Assembly: GCA_025267735.1 (NCBI GenBank)
Contig: CM046297.1
Span: forward strand, 21,602,011 to 21,666,010
Length of the DNA: 64,000 bases
Source of the DNA: Mactra quadrangularis
Lineage: Eukaryota; Mollusca; Bivalvia; Venerida; Mactridae
Direction of reading: 5' to 3'
Positions 35,035 through 48,037 of the stretch are shown one piece after another. The position numbers were made by a program, and so were the translations under genes. A model generated the notes under the pieces. That model saw nothing but the letters and a program-made list of their open reading frames with translations. It did no database searches and had not been told where the DNA came from. Positions within the stretch are counted from its first letter, which is position 1; every line of letters starts with the position of its first letter.

Positions 35035-37026
35035 CAAATAATTATGATTATTATTATAATTTATAATTAATTATTATTAAAGGTGGTGATATTACTATTA
35101 TTATTTTTTGACATAGTGTATACTTAGCAAAATTACAACATACGAAGAATATTTTTATCACAGCATATGACAATTTGGTATAAGCACACCAACACCAGGG
35201 ACAGCACAAAAAGGGCCAATCCTCATTTCCACTGTGCTCTCTGTTATGCTGTTATGCGGTTCACATATAGATATATAGCTGTTTAAAATACGAAAAATAC
35301 GAAACGAAGAGAAACAAAAAGATTATTAGAACGTCTTTTGTCCTCTTTTGTGAAAATGCATCTTGCATTTCCATGATGCAGCGTGTAAAATGGAACACAT
35401 TTTTAATAATAGACGAAGATTCCAGATGGTCACTGCGTAATCTCTTATAACAAAAGAATTCGCAAAATTACGAATCATACTTCCAAATTTATCTTAATTT
35501 TGACAACTTTGTCCTCTTCTCCATTCATTTTCTTAAATCATTTTTGCTAGTCTTGTTTTGTAGAGGTTTGTCTAGACTGTCTTGTTACACGTACAATGTT
35601 CCAGACAACAGTCTCAAATGGTGTAGTTAACATACTTTTCCCTGTAACTGCTCTTTGTCAACCAGCTGAACAAGGTTTGCTGTAACCAACAGCTGCATGA
35701 CCGCCCATGCAGTCAGATGTTGTTTTAGTGCATCATGAAGTATATGAATGGTTACTTCCGAAGCTTCGGGACAACAATCAAACAATTAGGATATCAGAAT
35801 GACTTTTTATACATAGTATGTATGGGCAAATGGCTATGTTTACATTGCGATTGAAATTTTGTCAAAGTGTGTTTTTTGTATCGGCCAAACATCGGGAACA
35901 AACACGTACATCAGAGAGCGTGCACTACACCAACGTCGCTTATTGTTGTGATTTGTATCGTTGCAAATTTTATGTGCTTTAGTCATCCCATGAGGAGTTT
36001 AAAAGTCAAAACAATATAATGGTTATAAGTGAAGCTACTAGCTCTTTTGTCAAGTGATAGGACGAAAGCTTTGGGATCAATCCAGCATCGATTAAGTGCA
36101 GAAAGCATTTACATTAGAGTGGCGTATTATCAGGGGCACTGTATTTGGCCCTTGAATTAAAATACTATCCCCATCTGCTGACTTCGTTGCAACAACGCCA
36201 ATTGCGACCTTTTTCGTTGTATGCGATAATTGGCGTCATTGTTGCGACGTTTATTGGCATTACAACGGCTACATTTCGTTTTACTGTTTTATCTTATGAC
36301 CATATAACGTTCGTATACACTTCATTTTTGCATAATTTACAACTGACAGATGAATAGGGCACTTTTAGTGGAAATGATGCTTAAAATGTGTTTGTTAGTC
36401 ATTTGATATTTGTGCAAATAGATCAGAGACTGTCAGAATAAAGAAATACTCGCCTTTGCATACTTCAACACCAAAGCTTAATAATCTTATAAATGTGAAC
36501 AGAATGTGAAAAATGTTCCATCCCTCCAGTCAGTTTGAACAGCTTGTTGGCCTTCTAGGTGCCAAAATTAAAACAATGATATACATCTCAAGTGGAAAAT
36601 ATTTGCAATGAATTGTATACCATATCTCATGTCAATTTGAATAGGCCATGCTTCTGCTACATGAAATCGCTGAAATAACTATTTTAAATACATTCTTATG
36701 TAGGAAATATTTAAAATGTAGAATTTATAAGCAGACATTAAGAATGTCATATTAATCCTTTAATTACTGTCTATACTAAATGATCTACATTTTCCTTAAT
36801 ACCATCTTAGGGACGCTGGTATTCTACTTCAAACAAACTTGTGAAAGATTCATCGTGTATACTTCATAACTAGACACTTGTTTTAGACTTGACCAAGTTT
36901 TAAAATTGTCCTATGATACTAGTATTATCATTTGTGTTTACTGCAGGTTATCTAAGTTCATGGTTGCATTTCGGAGCGGTATTTCGAAGCTATACTATTT
37001 ATACATGCTGTATGTAACTTATGCCT
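35035..37026. other. AT-rich sequence without recognisable gene
   Basis: I see nothing supportable apart from simple AAT/TTA-rich sequence at 35035-35110. Confidence 0.5.
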
Positions 37027-37366
37027 CAGTCCCATAAAATCGTGGCTTGTGATGGACCCGTACGTGCAGACAGTCGTAGGCCGTGGGAAGCCTTGTGTAT
37101 CAAGGTGACGGTACGCACATGGTACAAAACAACACACCCGTACTGAGCCGTAGCTAGAAGATACGTAAGTTTAATCGATACTCGGCCACGATTTTGTTCA
37201 CGATTTGACTCAGAAACTGATACGTGTATCCTGGGTTCATCTCACGGGCCTTGGTAAAAAAGTAACAGTCCGTACGGGTGCGCAAAAGTTCGTAAGGGTC
37301 CTTGCAGAGCTTGATTGCTCGGCGCCTGTACGGTGCCCTCACGACTATTTTATGTTTATGGGACTG
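37027..37366. mobile_element. MITE with CAGTCCCATAAA ends, GC-rich interior
   Basis: CAGTCCCATAAA at the left and TTTATGGGACTG at the right form a 12-bp inverted repeat. The 340-bp interior is GC-richer than its surroundings and full of CGTAC/GTACG words. The minus-strand open frame inside (37154-37342) has a protein-like, Arg-rich composition, so a captured or relic coding piece cannot be excluded. I see no target duplication. Confidence 0.65.
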
Positions 37367-37879
37367 TAGCTTTAGTAGTTTTGTTCATCCAAAGCCTTAT
37401 ACATGTTTTGCTATATGTTATATAATTGTACGTGCATAACTTGTGTATATCCTCATTTTATGTGCTGAGAGTACCAAATAACCGGTAAACTAAGAGCCGT
37501 TGATAACCTTTGGAGTACGGAAATGATAAATGTATGCACGTACGCAAAAACTATACATTTGTGTTTGGTTTTGATGATTAAAAAATCAACTTCGAAAAGT
37601 GTTTTCTTATGATCTCTGCTATTCTTCTACTCAGACGATATCTAGATAACTCGATCTATAAAGAATCTTGATATACTCTGAGTACCGAATGGATATCCGT
37701 ATAGTGATAGAAATTATCAAATTAACCCAAGAGTAAAAGTATGTCCCAAATATTATCTCACACATGAAAGTGGAATTCTGACTCAATATTGATAAATTGA
37801 GTATTTTGATATCCTCTGAGTACGGGAATTAATCGCATTAATATATAATGATAAAGGTTATACATGTATAATTAAACCT

Positions 37880-38209
37880 TTGTTTGTTTGTTTGTTTTGT
37901 TGGGTTTAACGCCGTAGCAACACATTTTATAGGTCATATAACGGCGGTCAGTCAACCTACTCACTTCTCCTGGAATGGCTAAATCTCTGGATATACATGT
38001 AGCTGTTAACCAACTACTAAGCTTATACTTTCGTCAGTGACTGACAACTGCCCTACATAATAAAAAATCATTGGTAGGAGGGAGAATGGCCGTAGAAATA
38101 ATTTCATGACCAAACTCCACGAAAGTATGCCCCGTCCGGGAATCGAACCCACGACCCCTCCATCAGTAGACTTGCGTGCTACCAACTGAGCTAGCCTGGC
38201 GACTATATT
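37880..38209 (-). mobile_element. Family A SINE, full-length
   Basis: The tail (TTTGTTGGGTTTAACGCCGT), body and head (ACCAACTGAGCTAGCCTGGC, reverse) are all present. Target duplication ATTAAACCT lies at 37871-37879 and 38210-38218. Confidence 0.96.
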
Positions 38210-38377
38210 ATTAAACCTACGAGTAAATGGAAACTGTATCCCTGAATATAAACCACTTTACTTATGAACTTTATTTTTTTACAGAAAAGTTGTGCAAAAT
38301 ATGTATGCGTTGTACTGATCATTTTGCTCTGTAAAAATGGATTGGCTTTTCTTACGAAATTATTTTTGTATTTACAG

Positions 38378-39080
38378 GATATAAAATATAACGATAAACA
38401 TAGAAGTATTCCGAGACAGAATTTGTCATGGTTCATCCGTCATCTTCAGAAACAGAACTCGTAGAATTGACCATGAATGGGGCGTGTCTAGAACCAAGCC
38501 ACGTGTCTGAAACATCTCCAAATAAGGTCAAGAACTGGAAAAAGTGGTATGGATTTTCATTTCGTTTTTTCATGTTGTCTGCTTTAGTTGTATCAAGTTG
38601 CAGTCGAAGACGGTAGATGGAAGTATAGAAGTCATTAATTACAATCTATGTGGATAGGATAGGATATGTGTTTGTTTACATGACTCTAACTTCTAAACAA
38701 TGGAATGAAACAAAATCCCGAGGTATCGAATATTATTGGAAGCAAAAGAATATGGCCAACAGGAAGGCAGTTGGTACAATCTCGATCCTCCTAAGAAACT
38801 AAATATAGTAAGGTGGATCGGGACCGTTCTCACTACCTTTGGTCAATTGTATTTTAAGTTTTTTATACCCAATGTAAAGATTGAAGCATACTTAATTAAC
38901 TGGCTATATTGTTTATATCTTAACAAAGTTAAGTGAAATAGTTATCTCCATAGGTGTTCATTATTTGTACTACAACATCAAAGAGTTATTAATTTATACA
39001 AAGCGGTTCGATGACCTTGAACAAGCTATATTGAGAGTTAAATATAGGACCAAAAATATGTTCGTAAAGTGGTTTTAAAC
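38378..39080 (+). pseudogene. Coding-like stretch with frame changes, unknown family
   Basis: A strong acceptor (TTTTTGTATTTACAG) ends at 38377. The ATG at 38428 (GTCATGG context) opens a 62-codon frame: a polar N-terminus, then KNWKKWYGFSFRFFMLSALV, a membrane-segment-like stretch. After a break, 38736-38936 reads EYGQQEGSWYNLDPPKK and WIGTVLTTFGQLYFKFFIP. After another shift, 38937-39080 reads GVHYLYYNIKELLIYTKRFD and DDLEQAILRVKYRTKNMF to TAA. All are on the plus strand in order, and their composition looks like a multi-pass membrane protein. Small introns or sequencing errors could explain the shifts; a decayed gene is more likely. I do not recognise the family. Confidence 0.35.
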
Positions 39081-39164
39081 AGATGGCCATCGATTATAGG
39101 TAGCTGCATCAATTGTCGTACATCGCAATTTATGTAGACGTCATCATTTAAAATGAAAGTCTGA

Positions 39165-39372
39165 CACCGGGGATGTTCAAACCCTTACATGAACAATTTA
39201 CAAGAATATCAAGTTTTCTCCATAAAAAGTGTATTGAGAAGTTGTCGGCCTTGTGGAAGATTAAGGGGCTACTGGTCATATGCAAATGTCTTGGAAAGTA
39301 ATATCTGGTGAGTTGGCTGGTGTAAAATGACGATCATTTGCGTTGACGTGGCGTAAATGGTCACCTACGTCC
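39165..39372 (+). mobile_element. Family B SINE, old 5'-truncated copy
   Basis: The copy matches 30395-30677 from the box B region on (GGGATGTTCAAACCC; TGTCGGCCTTGTGGAAG; TGGTCATATGCAA; GTTGACGTGGCGTAAA). The tRNA head before box B is lost or unrecognisable. Confidence 0.7.
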
Positions 39373-40234
39373 GCTGTTATTAGATATTTCGCTGAAACAA
39401 TTCAAAGGCTACCTACACTTTCGAAATTCAGTAACTACAATCAGCGATAATTAAAGTCATGAACAATACAAGTGTTGGTGCTACATTTTAAATTGCTACA
39501 TTGCATTAAATACCAAAAGTCTCGTAAACATGCGTCATCGTACGACAAATCCTATATTTAACGGTGGTGCGACAGCATTAGTGTCGCATGGCATGGCGGA
39601 ATACAACGCCAAACGACAATTTATATAAAAACTGTACGCAAAATATCAGTTCCTCGTCGGCGCGCCTCATAAAATTGCTACAATGCACAAATTATCATTA
39701 CTTACTTGATAATTGAAAATGCTTACTTCAGCAAGTAAAAAGGAATGTTTAAAAACAGAAACAATGAAGTAATTATATCATGATTTCATGTGTTTTACAT
39801 ATTTTTACTCTATAACAAATTTGTTCCCTATAGCAATTAATCTCCTTATCTATGGGCATTGCCACATTAGGGCCGCTAACTACATTCCATGGTTACCATA
39901 ATTAACCTCTTTAAAACGGCTTTCATATATTTAATTTTAACTATTTGTATGTCAGATGCGTAGCCCGAGAAAGGACAAAATTGATTTGACCTTTTTCTCT
40001 TAAAGTCATTTTTTATTTCTTCTGACATTACGACGCCCTGGTGGTTAGTAGAAGCGTCAATTGTGACCTCGTTCTTCTAGAGTAGAGTGTCTTTACAAAC
40101 ATGGTACTTGTTGATTTACTTTAGTCATATTTCAACCATAGTGTGATTTTTGTAAATTTATGAATGGGGGGAGGGGGACAAATTATTTATGTCTGTGACC
40201 TACATTGTTTGACTAAAATTGATGGTTGTAGGTC

Positions 40235-40450
40235 AGTCGCGGTCATGGTGCCGCTGTAGCCGTTTTATTTTAAAACTGGCCATCTTGGTGAGATTTTCGG
40301 CAATAATTTTATTTTCCGCCGTACGTGGAGAAAATTTCGTTGCTTTTTGGAAGGGTAATCGAGTACTGGTGAAAGAAACGTCTCGGCAAGTTGTTTTTAG
40401 TGAGTTGGCCGCCTAATTTAGCCTAAAATAGTGTAGATAAAAAACACATA
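40235..40450 (+). mobile_element. Possible family B SINE, very old
   Basis: Partial matches to the family B body are seen: GGAGAAAATTTCGTTGC, TGGAAGGGTAATCGAGTACTG, GTGAGTTGGCCGCC. The ends are not recognisable. Confidence 0.4.
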
Positions 40451-43400
40451 AAGTCTAAATGAAAATAGCGTTTCAGCAACGGTCTCGATAATCAATTGAA
40501 AATTAGAATGTGCAGTTTATGATACATGTAACAGCATAAATAGTTCTGGCATACCGTTATTATTAATTGTAGGGTAAAGCTTAAGACCGATGGTTTTAAT
40601 AGTGAAAATGTTTTAATATAAGGTCCGTTTTCTTTCAAATGAAGCATTTGGTACTTCAAAATTTTTATCAATAGCATGATTTTTGGATACTCAATGTGTT
40701 TTTAATAGAGTAATTTTACTGTACAAAATTAGTCCCAGTCCAGGTGCAGTGATAATAAACTAATTACAATCTTAATTTCATTCTAACTGAACTTAGTTTA
40801 AACATAACTAATTAACATTACTGATTACTGCTACCAGTTTATGACCCAGGTTCTTTGTATCCATATGTTAAAATTTTATCATCAAAGGGTGTAGACTTAC
40901 AATTTCAACTTAGTTAAAATATGTTCATGTCAAATGTCAACATGCGTTTCCGAAATGCCTAATTTGCATTTTTGTCCTCGACTCCTCCGCACCAAAATTG
41001 ACCCAGAGTAGATAGTGACCTATAAACATTGAACTTAATTCCTTAGTTTATGTCGGGTGGCCAATATTAAATATTTACATTAATAAAGTAACAAGATAAA
41101 GGGTTATTTTATATTTACTACAATATCATATTATTTACGTACAAATGTTTGCAGAATGAAGTGCAAGTAAATATCATGAGATAGTTATTATCATGCATCA
41201 CCGTTATACAAAAATGTGAAAATACACGTACAGTAAAATTACTTAAACTTCATCATTATAGATACAGTTAATCTAAAGATAGAATTTGTTTGTTTAAACT
41301 TTTAGTCAAAATATTTTCCAGTCCAGGGTAAGGTTTATATAAATTGGACATTTCAGCCAGTTTCGCCAAAGCTATTTGGATATTTTGTTACGCACGTTTG
41401 AATCATTTTAACCAACCATCTAACGTTTCCCCATTAAATAATTTGAATCCTATTTGCAGCGCTTTTAATGCATTTCGACAATTCCAATTGGCAAATACAA
41501 CTTATTACCCCCTCCCCAAATGAAATGGTATAGTTAATCGTTGGAAATGATCATAATATAGAAATGTTAGTACGACCAATCATACTAATTCCTAGTGATT
41601 CAATGAAAGAGGAATACAACCCACGTGTACAACAAACATAATGCGTCTTTGTTGTACGGCATTATGTGCTGTTAATTCTCTCATGACGATTCTCTGCGGT
41701 TGACTTGGAATATGCCGTTTGAAGAGCCAGAGCAATTCGTACTTCGACTGTTTGAAACCATGTATGGGAGGCTTAGCCTCAATAGACACTAGGGACACAC
41801 TTGTATGTTTTAGTTTCACTCAAAAAAAGTCCTTCTCTTCAGTTTTTACTAAGTTATGTGTTGCATGTCTGCAAGCATAATTCAGAGCGGTATATTTCAG
41901 TCATTACATGAAATTAACACCTAATACTTATAAACAAAACCAACATAATATTATGCAACTAAACTAGAGCGTTAATGATTAATACTTCAAATGTAAATGG
42001 ATTAATTTATTATAATTTATAAATATTACCATGAAGTATGGCTACCTTTGATCTAAGGGTTGATTTAACCAATGTTATATCATTGTGTAGGCAGAGGGAC
42101 TTTGCAGTCGTCCCTTACAGCCGTATATAAATATACAAATGTAACAACCCCTAATCTGTGAGGCTTATTACTTCATACATACCCCTATGGTATTAAAATC
42201 GAATTTATTTTCCACTTTCGCTATCTTCTGTTGACACCACTCTTTGTATTCTGTATGTATCATTCCCTATAATTTATTTCATTATGTCCTATTGTCCATA
42301 GCAACCGAGTCTTGCTAAGCATCTCTTTTTTGTTATTAGTCAGTTTCTCTCGTCATTGTTTTGCAACAAATGTTAATTTCTTCATGCATTTAGCTGTGTG
42401 ACACAAACTTTATGTTTTCCAATGGGACTACTAAAAGAGTATGTATTAAAATTATAATCATTTTAATGTAACACATTTCATTCCATTCTGTTTTTGAAAT
42501 ACTGCGGAAGTTAGTATTATTGTTTTTGCTATTAGTCATAATTATGTGTGTTAACGTCATTGGATTTAGTACCCCGCCTATTGGCAATTTTATTGCGCTT
42601 AATTTTTGCAACGGACAACGAATGCATGTTTTGTTGTCTTACTTGCATGTTGTAACACACAATGAGTGATGAGAGCGTAATTATGAATTGTTTAAACTGG
42701 TTATTGTCCGTGGCTAGTACTGTGAACTTCCAAATCGGTAAGCTAAATTTGATTTTACGTCGTAGCAGATCACAACCATCAGGTAAATTCGACTGCAACA
42801 AAATTTTCTTGTTCTTTTTATTATTGGGAGAAGTAATTCTTTTTTTGGAAAGTTTAGTGAGTATTAGAAAAAAGTGAATCTGTACTCCTATAAATTTTGA
42901 AACCCATAAAATTCGATTTTTAGGCACCATAGGTGTTACTACATGTATGCCTCAAGTCCAACTACATTTGCAACGGAACTTATGATAAAAATATCCTACA
43001 CAAATGAATAAAAATAAAACAGGCTTTGGAATGCAATGTCCCATAAAACGTTAATTCACATTGACTATCTGAAGCATGTTTGCTTTTTAGAGATTTTTAA
43101 ACTCAAAATCGTCTTAGAAGTTCACACATGTTATGAACCTTTGTTTGTGGTTTTATCAGGGCGTGGATTGAGATTCTCAACAGTGTACTAGTATGTCCTT
43201 GTGGCTCCTTCAATTTACCGCATATACTTGCAAATTCATCATATATAAGAAGTCATTTTTATATACAATTTTGAACAGTTTGGACCAGGCTAATCCTTAA
43301 GTTGACTTTCTGGTGATGATGGAGTCATGAACTTTAAATATTTCTATACTTTATGATGGTTATGACTAATAATTTAACCATGGGAATGTTTTTGCATTTT

Positions 43401-43985
43401 TACTGTTTGGGATAGCCTAACCCAGACAAAAGGGTAAACGTAGGGATTTCGTGGTGAGATTGCTCTTATGAGTTAAGTAGACCCTAGATTTGTGTACATT
43501 TTATATAGGGTAACCTGACTAATTCATTCTACAAATATTCACTATATTAGTCTAAAATATATCATCCATACATGATTTCACCCTTTTACAGCATACGTCT
43601 TTATCCATTTATTGTTCTATTGACATAGTTACTATTATTGTTTTATTATTGTTTCATTCGGAACTCCTAGGCCATTCGCTACGAATAACCTCGGACATAT
43701 TAAGGAACTACCTTTTCGTCACATAAAACAAAATGGTTTACCCGATTTTGAATTAAACAAATCTACGACCGATTTGGCGATGAGTGATGTTTCGTTTTTT
43801 TAGTAAATAAATTTGAAAGACCACACTTCAATGATGTCGCTGAACAATATTTAGTAAAATATATAACATGGAAATATGTTTTATCTGTGTGTGTACGACA
43901 ATAACTATTTTGCACAACCGTTATGTGCTTAGCCTCGCGTAGGTAGTAAAAACTAAGACCACCTGGATAGACCCACACGAATCCT
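40451..43985. other. AT-rich sequence without recognisable gene
   Basis: I see no supported gene, SINE or MITE here. Open frames at 41592-41819 and 42532-42930 (minus) show no domain, splice context or conserved motif that I can point to. Confidence 0.5.
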
Positions 43986-43990
43986 TCCGA

Positions 43991-44130
43991 GGTTTTTCAT
44001 TCATGAAAGGTCGAGATGTTCCGAATGTTATTGTTTATGAGTTTCGTATTGAGAATCTATCATATAGTCCCAAATCGTTTCAAGAATTATAAGAAATGCT
44101 CTATATTCTCTGATTTGAAAAAATACACAT
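43991..44130 (+). repeat. 140-bp segment duplicated at 45858
   Basis: The segment opens TTTTCATTCATGAAAGGTCG and ends GATTTGAAAAAATACA. It is almost identical to 45858-45998: single-base differences such as CATATAGTCCC/CATACAGTCCA and a short indel. The direct copies lie 1.87 kb apart. Confidence 0.95.
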
Positions 44131-44557
44131 TTCATTTCGTACAATTGTATTCGTAAGCAGCTTAGAAAACGGAAATTGACGAACGATCACGAAGTTCAAA
44201 GTTTGATGGAATGGGTGAACATACCAATCGCTTCCGCATACGCAAAATATCGTCAAATTCCGCTTCGGAAATCGCATCAATTTTTGGTTGGCTAACCATA
44301 ATTAAGGATATGATTATTTATAATTTGTATGCATTCACAATCATGAATTTGTTGACATATTTCAATTATACTGTGGTCATTCGGATACATGACCGATACA
44401 TGTACATAATTATACTTTTTGAAATGCTCGTGTAGCTTAATCTGAAAGTTATAGAGGTATACCTTTTATGACGTAAATACTTTCACTATGAATGACCCAC
44501 AGCAATGCCATTAAAGCATTTAATTTTTCGCAGATATCTTATGCCAACAGTTTTTTT

Positions 44558-44786
44558 CTTGCTTAACGCAGCAGTAACACATTCTTAATCTCTGGATTTA
44601 GCTGTTAACTAGTTAGAATGTACATATTTCTGTCAGTGACTGACAATTGCCTAACATTACTTAGAATCAGTGGTAGGAAAGAGAGAATTGTATAAGAAAT
44701 ATTTCATGACCACGAAAGTAAATCAAAGGAATCAAACTTACGACCTATAGTCCTGTGCGCTACCGAATGGTCTAGCTGGGCGGCTG
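44558..44786 (-). mobile_element. Family A SINE, degenerate
   Basis: Recognisable on the minus strand: GCCGCCCAGCTAGACCATTC (head), CAGTCACTGACAGAAAT, CTAAATCCAGAGATTAAGAA, and GCTGCGTTAAGC (tail). Many substitutions and an internal deletion are present. Confidence 0.85.
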
Positions 44787-45534
44787 CCTACAATTCAAGA
44801 ATACGCATTCATATCTTTCAGGTGTTACGTTTTGTATGTACTTTTAGGATAGTGCATTTACATATATTTTACAACGAAGTTTGGTTTGAATCGACACATT
44901 TGATGGATATTACTTACTAGCATACTCCTATTCCAAACCGGGCACTCGTTCTTTAATAAGTAGTTCATTTCAAACGTACATACTAGCGTCCCTAGGTCAG
45001 TTAAAATACAATTCGGCATCAAATGATATATTTTTTCATTTTACAAGATTTATTTTCAAAACAAAGTCTTTGAATAAAATTTATTTCGTGAGTTGTATTT
45101 CCACTGATCTAAGCGGGCATAATTAAGTTGCCTTGATGCAGTTTATATTTTAAACAAAGAATTGACTGCTTCAAAGACGAACGTATACAGCAGCTCGCTT
45201 TAGAACAGCATAAAGCATGGATGACATAAACATTGTTTATTCTTACGGAGTGTTAATTGTTAGATAACAAATTCTTTCATCTATTACAGGTGTACTGATT
45301 ACAGATATGGTAATCGGTGTTATGTCCTGACTGACTAATTATTGTCCTTTTTATCACAGAAAGGAAATATAGGTCATAGTTATAACAAGAAGGCCATTTA
45401 TCGCTCACCTTTGTACCATTGATATATGAATGAATCAGAGTAAAATCAAAACAAACATTTTAACCAATTTCTAGGATTTTTTATTAAAAAAGTAGTCAAA
45501 ATGTGTTAACAAGATTTTAGTTATCTATCTTTAG

Positions 45535-45850
45535 CTCCCTTGACCTAAAGTTACATCAATGATGCTTCATGTTCAACCTCATTTGACCAGTTACATAGAC
45601 AAGCATCTTGACCAAGTGTAATGACAATTGAGTAAAGAATGTGGACTACTAGAGAGGTTACAAGTTTTTTCCATATTTGGGCTATGTGACCTAGCTTTTG
45701 ACTCAAGGTGACCGATGTTCAAACTCAGCCAAGCAATTACCTAGACGAGCATTCTCACTAAGTTTGATGATAATTGAGGCAAAAATGTGACCACAAAAAT
45801 GGTTACAAACAAATTTTTAACGGACGACGGACACAGGACATTCAACTATC
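45535..45850 (+). repeat. Two-unit TGACCTAG.TTTTGAC dispersed repeat
   Basis: Two diverged units of about 120-150 bp follow each other: TTCAACCTCATTTGACCAG ... CATCTTGACCAAGTGTAATGA ... GAGGTTACAAG, then TTCAAACTCAGCCAAGCA ... CATTCTCACTAAGTTTGATG ... TGGTTACAAAC. They are separated by ATGTGACCTAGCTTTTGACT. The end TAACGGACGACGGACACAGG is the type of terminus I associate with a common bivalve dispersed repeat. It immediately precedes the duplicated segment at 45858. Confidence 0.7.
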
Positions 45851-45857
45851 CTAAAAG

Positions 45858-45998
45858 CTTTTCATTCATGAAAGGTCGAGATGTTCCGAATGTTATTGTT
45901 TATGAGTTTCGTATTGAGAATCTATCATACAGTCCAAAATCGTTTCAAGAATTATAAGAAATGCTCTATATTCTCTGATTTGAAAAAATACATTTCTT
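45858..45998 (+). repeat. Second copy of the 43991 segment
   Basis: See 43991-44130. Both copies begin at TTTTCATTCATGAAAGG and lose similarity after GAAAAAATACA. Confidence 0.95.
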
Positions 45999-46265
45999 TC
46001 TCGTCGGTCATTGTTGGATAAAAAGTAAATGTTTCACAGACTTAAACCGGTAGACATTAAGTCAGCTTCTTTAACTTTATGACATATATGTATAGCAGTC
46101 TTCGAATTTTATGGGTGTCCGGTTGCCAGGGACAACCCATTTCTAGTTCGGGCGATCAAATTTCTACAACAAGATATAGCGCTAGCTACCAAAATGGCCA
46201 GTTCGGGCAACCACTTTTATATTCTAATCACGTATATTGGTATAGTAATGTAAGACTGAAACAGT

Positions 46266-46300
46266 GCCGCCCAACTAGCTCAGTCGGGAGCAAGCACAAT
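46266..46300 (+). mobile_element. Family A SINE head fragment
   Basis: GCCGCCCAACTAGCTCAGTC matches the SINE head. No body follows. Confidence 0.6.
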
Positions 46301-46576
46301 ATATCCATATGTCCATTTAATTATTTATTTTTCTTTGTTTCAGGTTTGGAACTTTTAATGTCGTGTATAAAGTTAACAATATGCAAGTTTCTAAATCAAG
46401 AACAGTAAGTACGATGTTACTCTATGATTAATGTATTTTTAAATTATCCCCTATGATTAATTTTCTAGAGTTACCGATGAGATTGAATAAATATCTTTCT
46501 ACTATACAAGGGAGTTCAATGCGTTAGTGACAATCGCATAGCAATCTTAATATCAATTAAGAGTTGTCGTTCTTAC

Positions 46577-46873
46577 TTTAACATGCGAAATATGCCGTAT
46601 AAATTCGATGTAACTACACTTGTTTAAACGCAGTTTCTTACATTTGGTGCATGTAAACGTGTCTGGAAAAATCAATATTCGGCGGGGGCAATAAAAAGTA
46701 AAATTGAAGTATTGATTCCAATCAGGAAAAAGAACGTAAACAGGATAATTAAAATGTTTAATAATGCGACATAAAGTTTTTTTATCAAAATCATCGAAGA
46801 TCAATGTATCTAGAAGTAATTCTTCATTTGTTAGACATTTGCATTCATTTAATTGGTACAAACATTTATTGAC
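46577..46873 (-). CDS. Probable coding exon, zinc-finger-like, unknown gene
   Basis: This is an open minus-strand stretch of exactly 99 codons in phase 0 at both ends. It is preceded by an acceptor (TTATTGGTTCTTAG) and followed by a donor (AAA|GTAAGA). The translation starts VNKCLYQLNECKCLTNEELL and includes FDDFDKKTLCRIIKHF and PVYVLFPDWNQYFNFTFYCP. It ends FTCTKCKKLRLNKC...RHISHVK, a CxxC...HxxH arrangement like a loose C2H2 zinc finger. Composition is protein-like for such AT-rich DNA. I do not recognise the family. Exon-like frames at 47305-47598 and 48038-48145 on the same strand may belong to the same gene. The next exon downstream was not found. Confidence 0.45.
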
Positions 46874-47304
46874 CTAAGAACCAATAATAAATATTCTAAT
46901 GCCAAATATTTTCATATCGTTAAAGTTTTAGTACATTTAAAAGTGACTGTTATAAAATAATTGTTTATGTGCTGAACATTACAGAACAGAACATGGATTT
47001 ATTTCACAGTTTCTAGTGATATAAAATATATACGTACAATGAATAAAGCACGATCACTAACCGTGAGAAATGGACATACACCACCATATAGAACGACATT
47101 TTAACATACTTAAATTGGCACGGATGGACAAAATTATACTAGGACAATAACGAAACCGTAACATTAATCTGTACATTTAACAAAAATACATATAGTGCGT
47201 ACAAAAAACAAACCACTGTTCATAAAAACAGTAGAATGAACTGATACACGACAAGAGATGCTCAGGATGACAATAACATATGTCATTTTATTTTTATAAT
47301 GTAT

Positions 47305-47598
47305 TTAACGTTTGCCTTGTTGGTGTAATGATAATGCGTTCTTCCGAACGTCACAGGCATGTTTATGTTTATTTTTAAAATGAATTATACAACTTTTATT
47401 TTCAATACTGTCTACCTCTAAAATGGATTGTTTCATTTCTATGTTTACCCAAACACGTTTTTTGTACGCACTATAATAAATATTATTCATGAACCAATAG
47501 TTATCGTCTGTGTTGGTGAATATGCATGCAAGGGACTTAACTCGATTCAAATGTGTGTATTGTTTTATACTCCACTTATCTTCCTTTGATCGTAGCAT
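47305..47598 (-). CDS. Possible coding exon, unknown gene
   Basis: The minus-strand frame from ATG 47598 (MLRSKEDKWSIKQYTHLNRV...) runs 97 codons and contains NIEMKQSILEVDSIENKSC. The composition is charged and protein-like. Donor-like sites in frame exist (TGG|GTAAAC, GAG|GTAGAC) but the acceptor side (AACTAG) lacks a pyrimidine tract. It lies between two better exon candidates on the same strand. A chance open frame is quite possible. Confidence 0.25.
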   Translation of the reverse strand: MLRSKEDKWSIKQYTHLNRVKSLACIFTNTDDNYWFMNNIYYSAYKKRVWVNIEMKQSILEVDSIENKSCIIHFKNKHKHACDVRKNALSLHQQGKR

Positions 47599-48037
47599 TA
47601 TTAAATTCTAGTTATCTCCCTTCCATTGCAACATACACAAATCTTATTAATTAAGTACAGTGGTCTCCCATATCCCGTGTGGCATTGATTAACTTATAAT
47701 ACATAGAGCATCTGCAAAGTGTGTAGACACCCTTTGTCCGCGTGTCATCGATAATGGAGTAAACATTAAATAGGGTTTTTGATTTCAAAACAAGAGGTCT
47801 GCTTAATTTGGAATACTCTACTTGTTTTGTTCGATTCGACGGCCTTCCGTTATTCAGCAGATCTTACGAACGTTCCGCTCGATATTTGGCAGAGCTTGGA
47901 AGACTCACATTAGATTCGCTAAACAATCATGGCGGCCAATGGAAAGCAATTGCTACATCTACATGTAAATGAACGAAATGGCTGAAAAGGCTAAAAAGGC
48001 CTCCAAAACGAATATTTCTTTTTAGAATAGGAAGTAC

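Noticed and set aside
42532..42930. 132-codon minus-strand frame as a gene
   Set aside because: It has no recognisable motif, no splice context and a composition typical of chance frames in AT-rich DNA. I could not support it.
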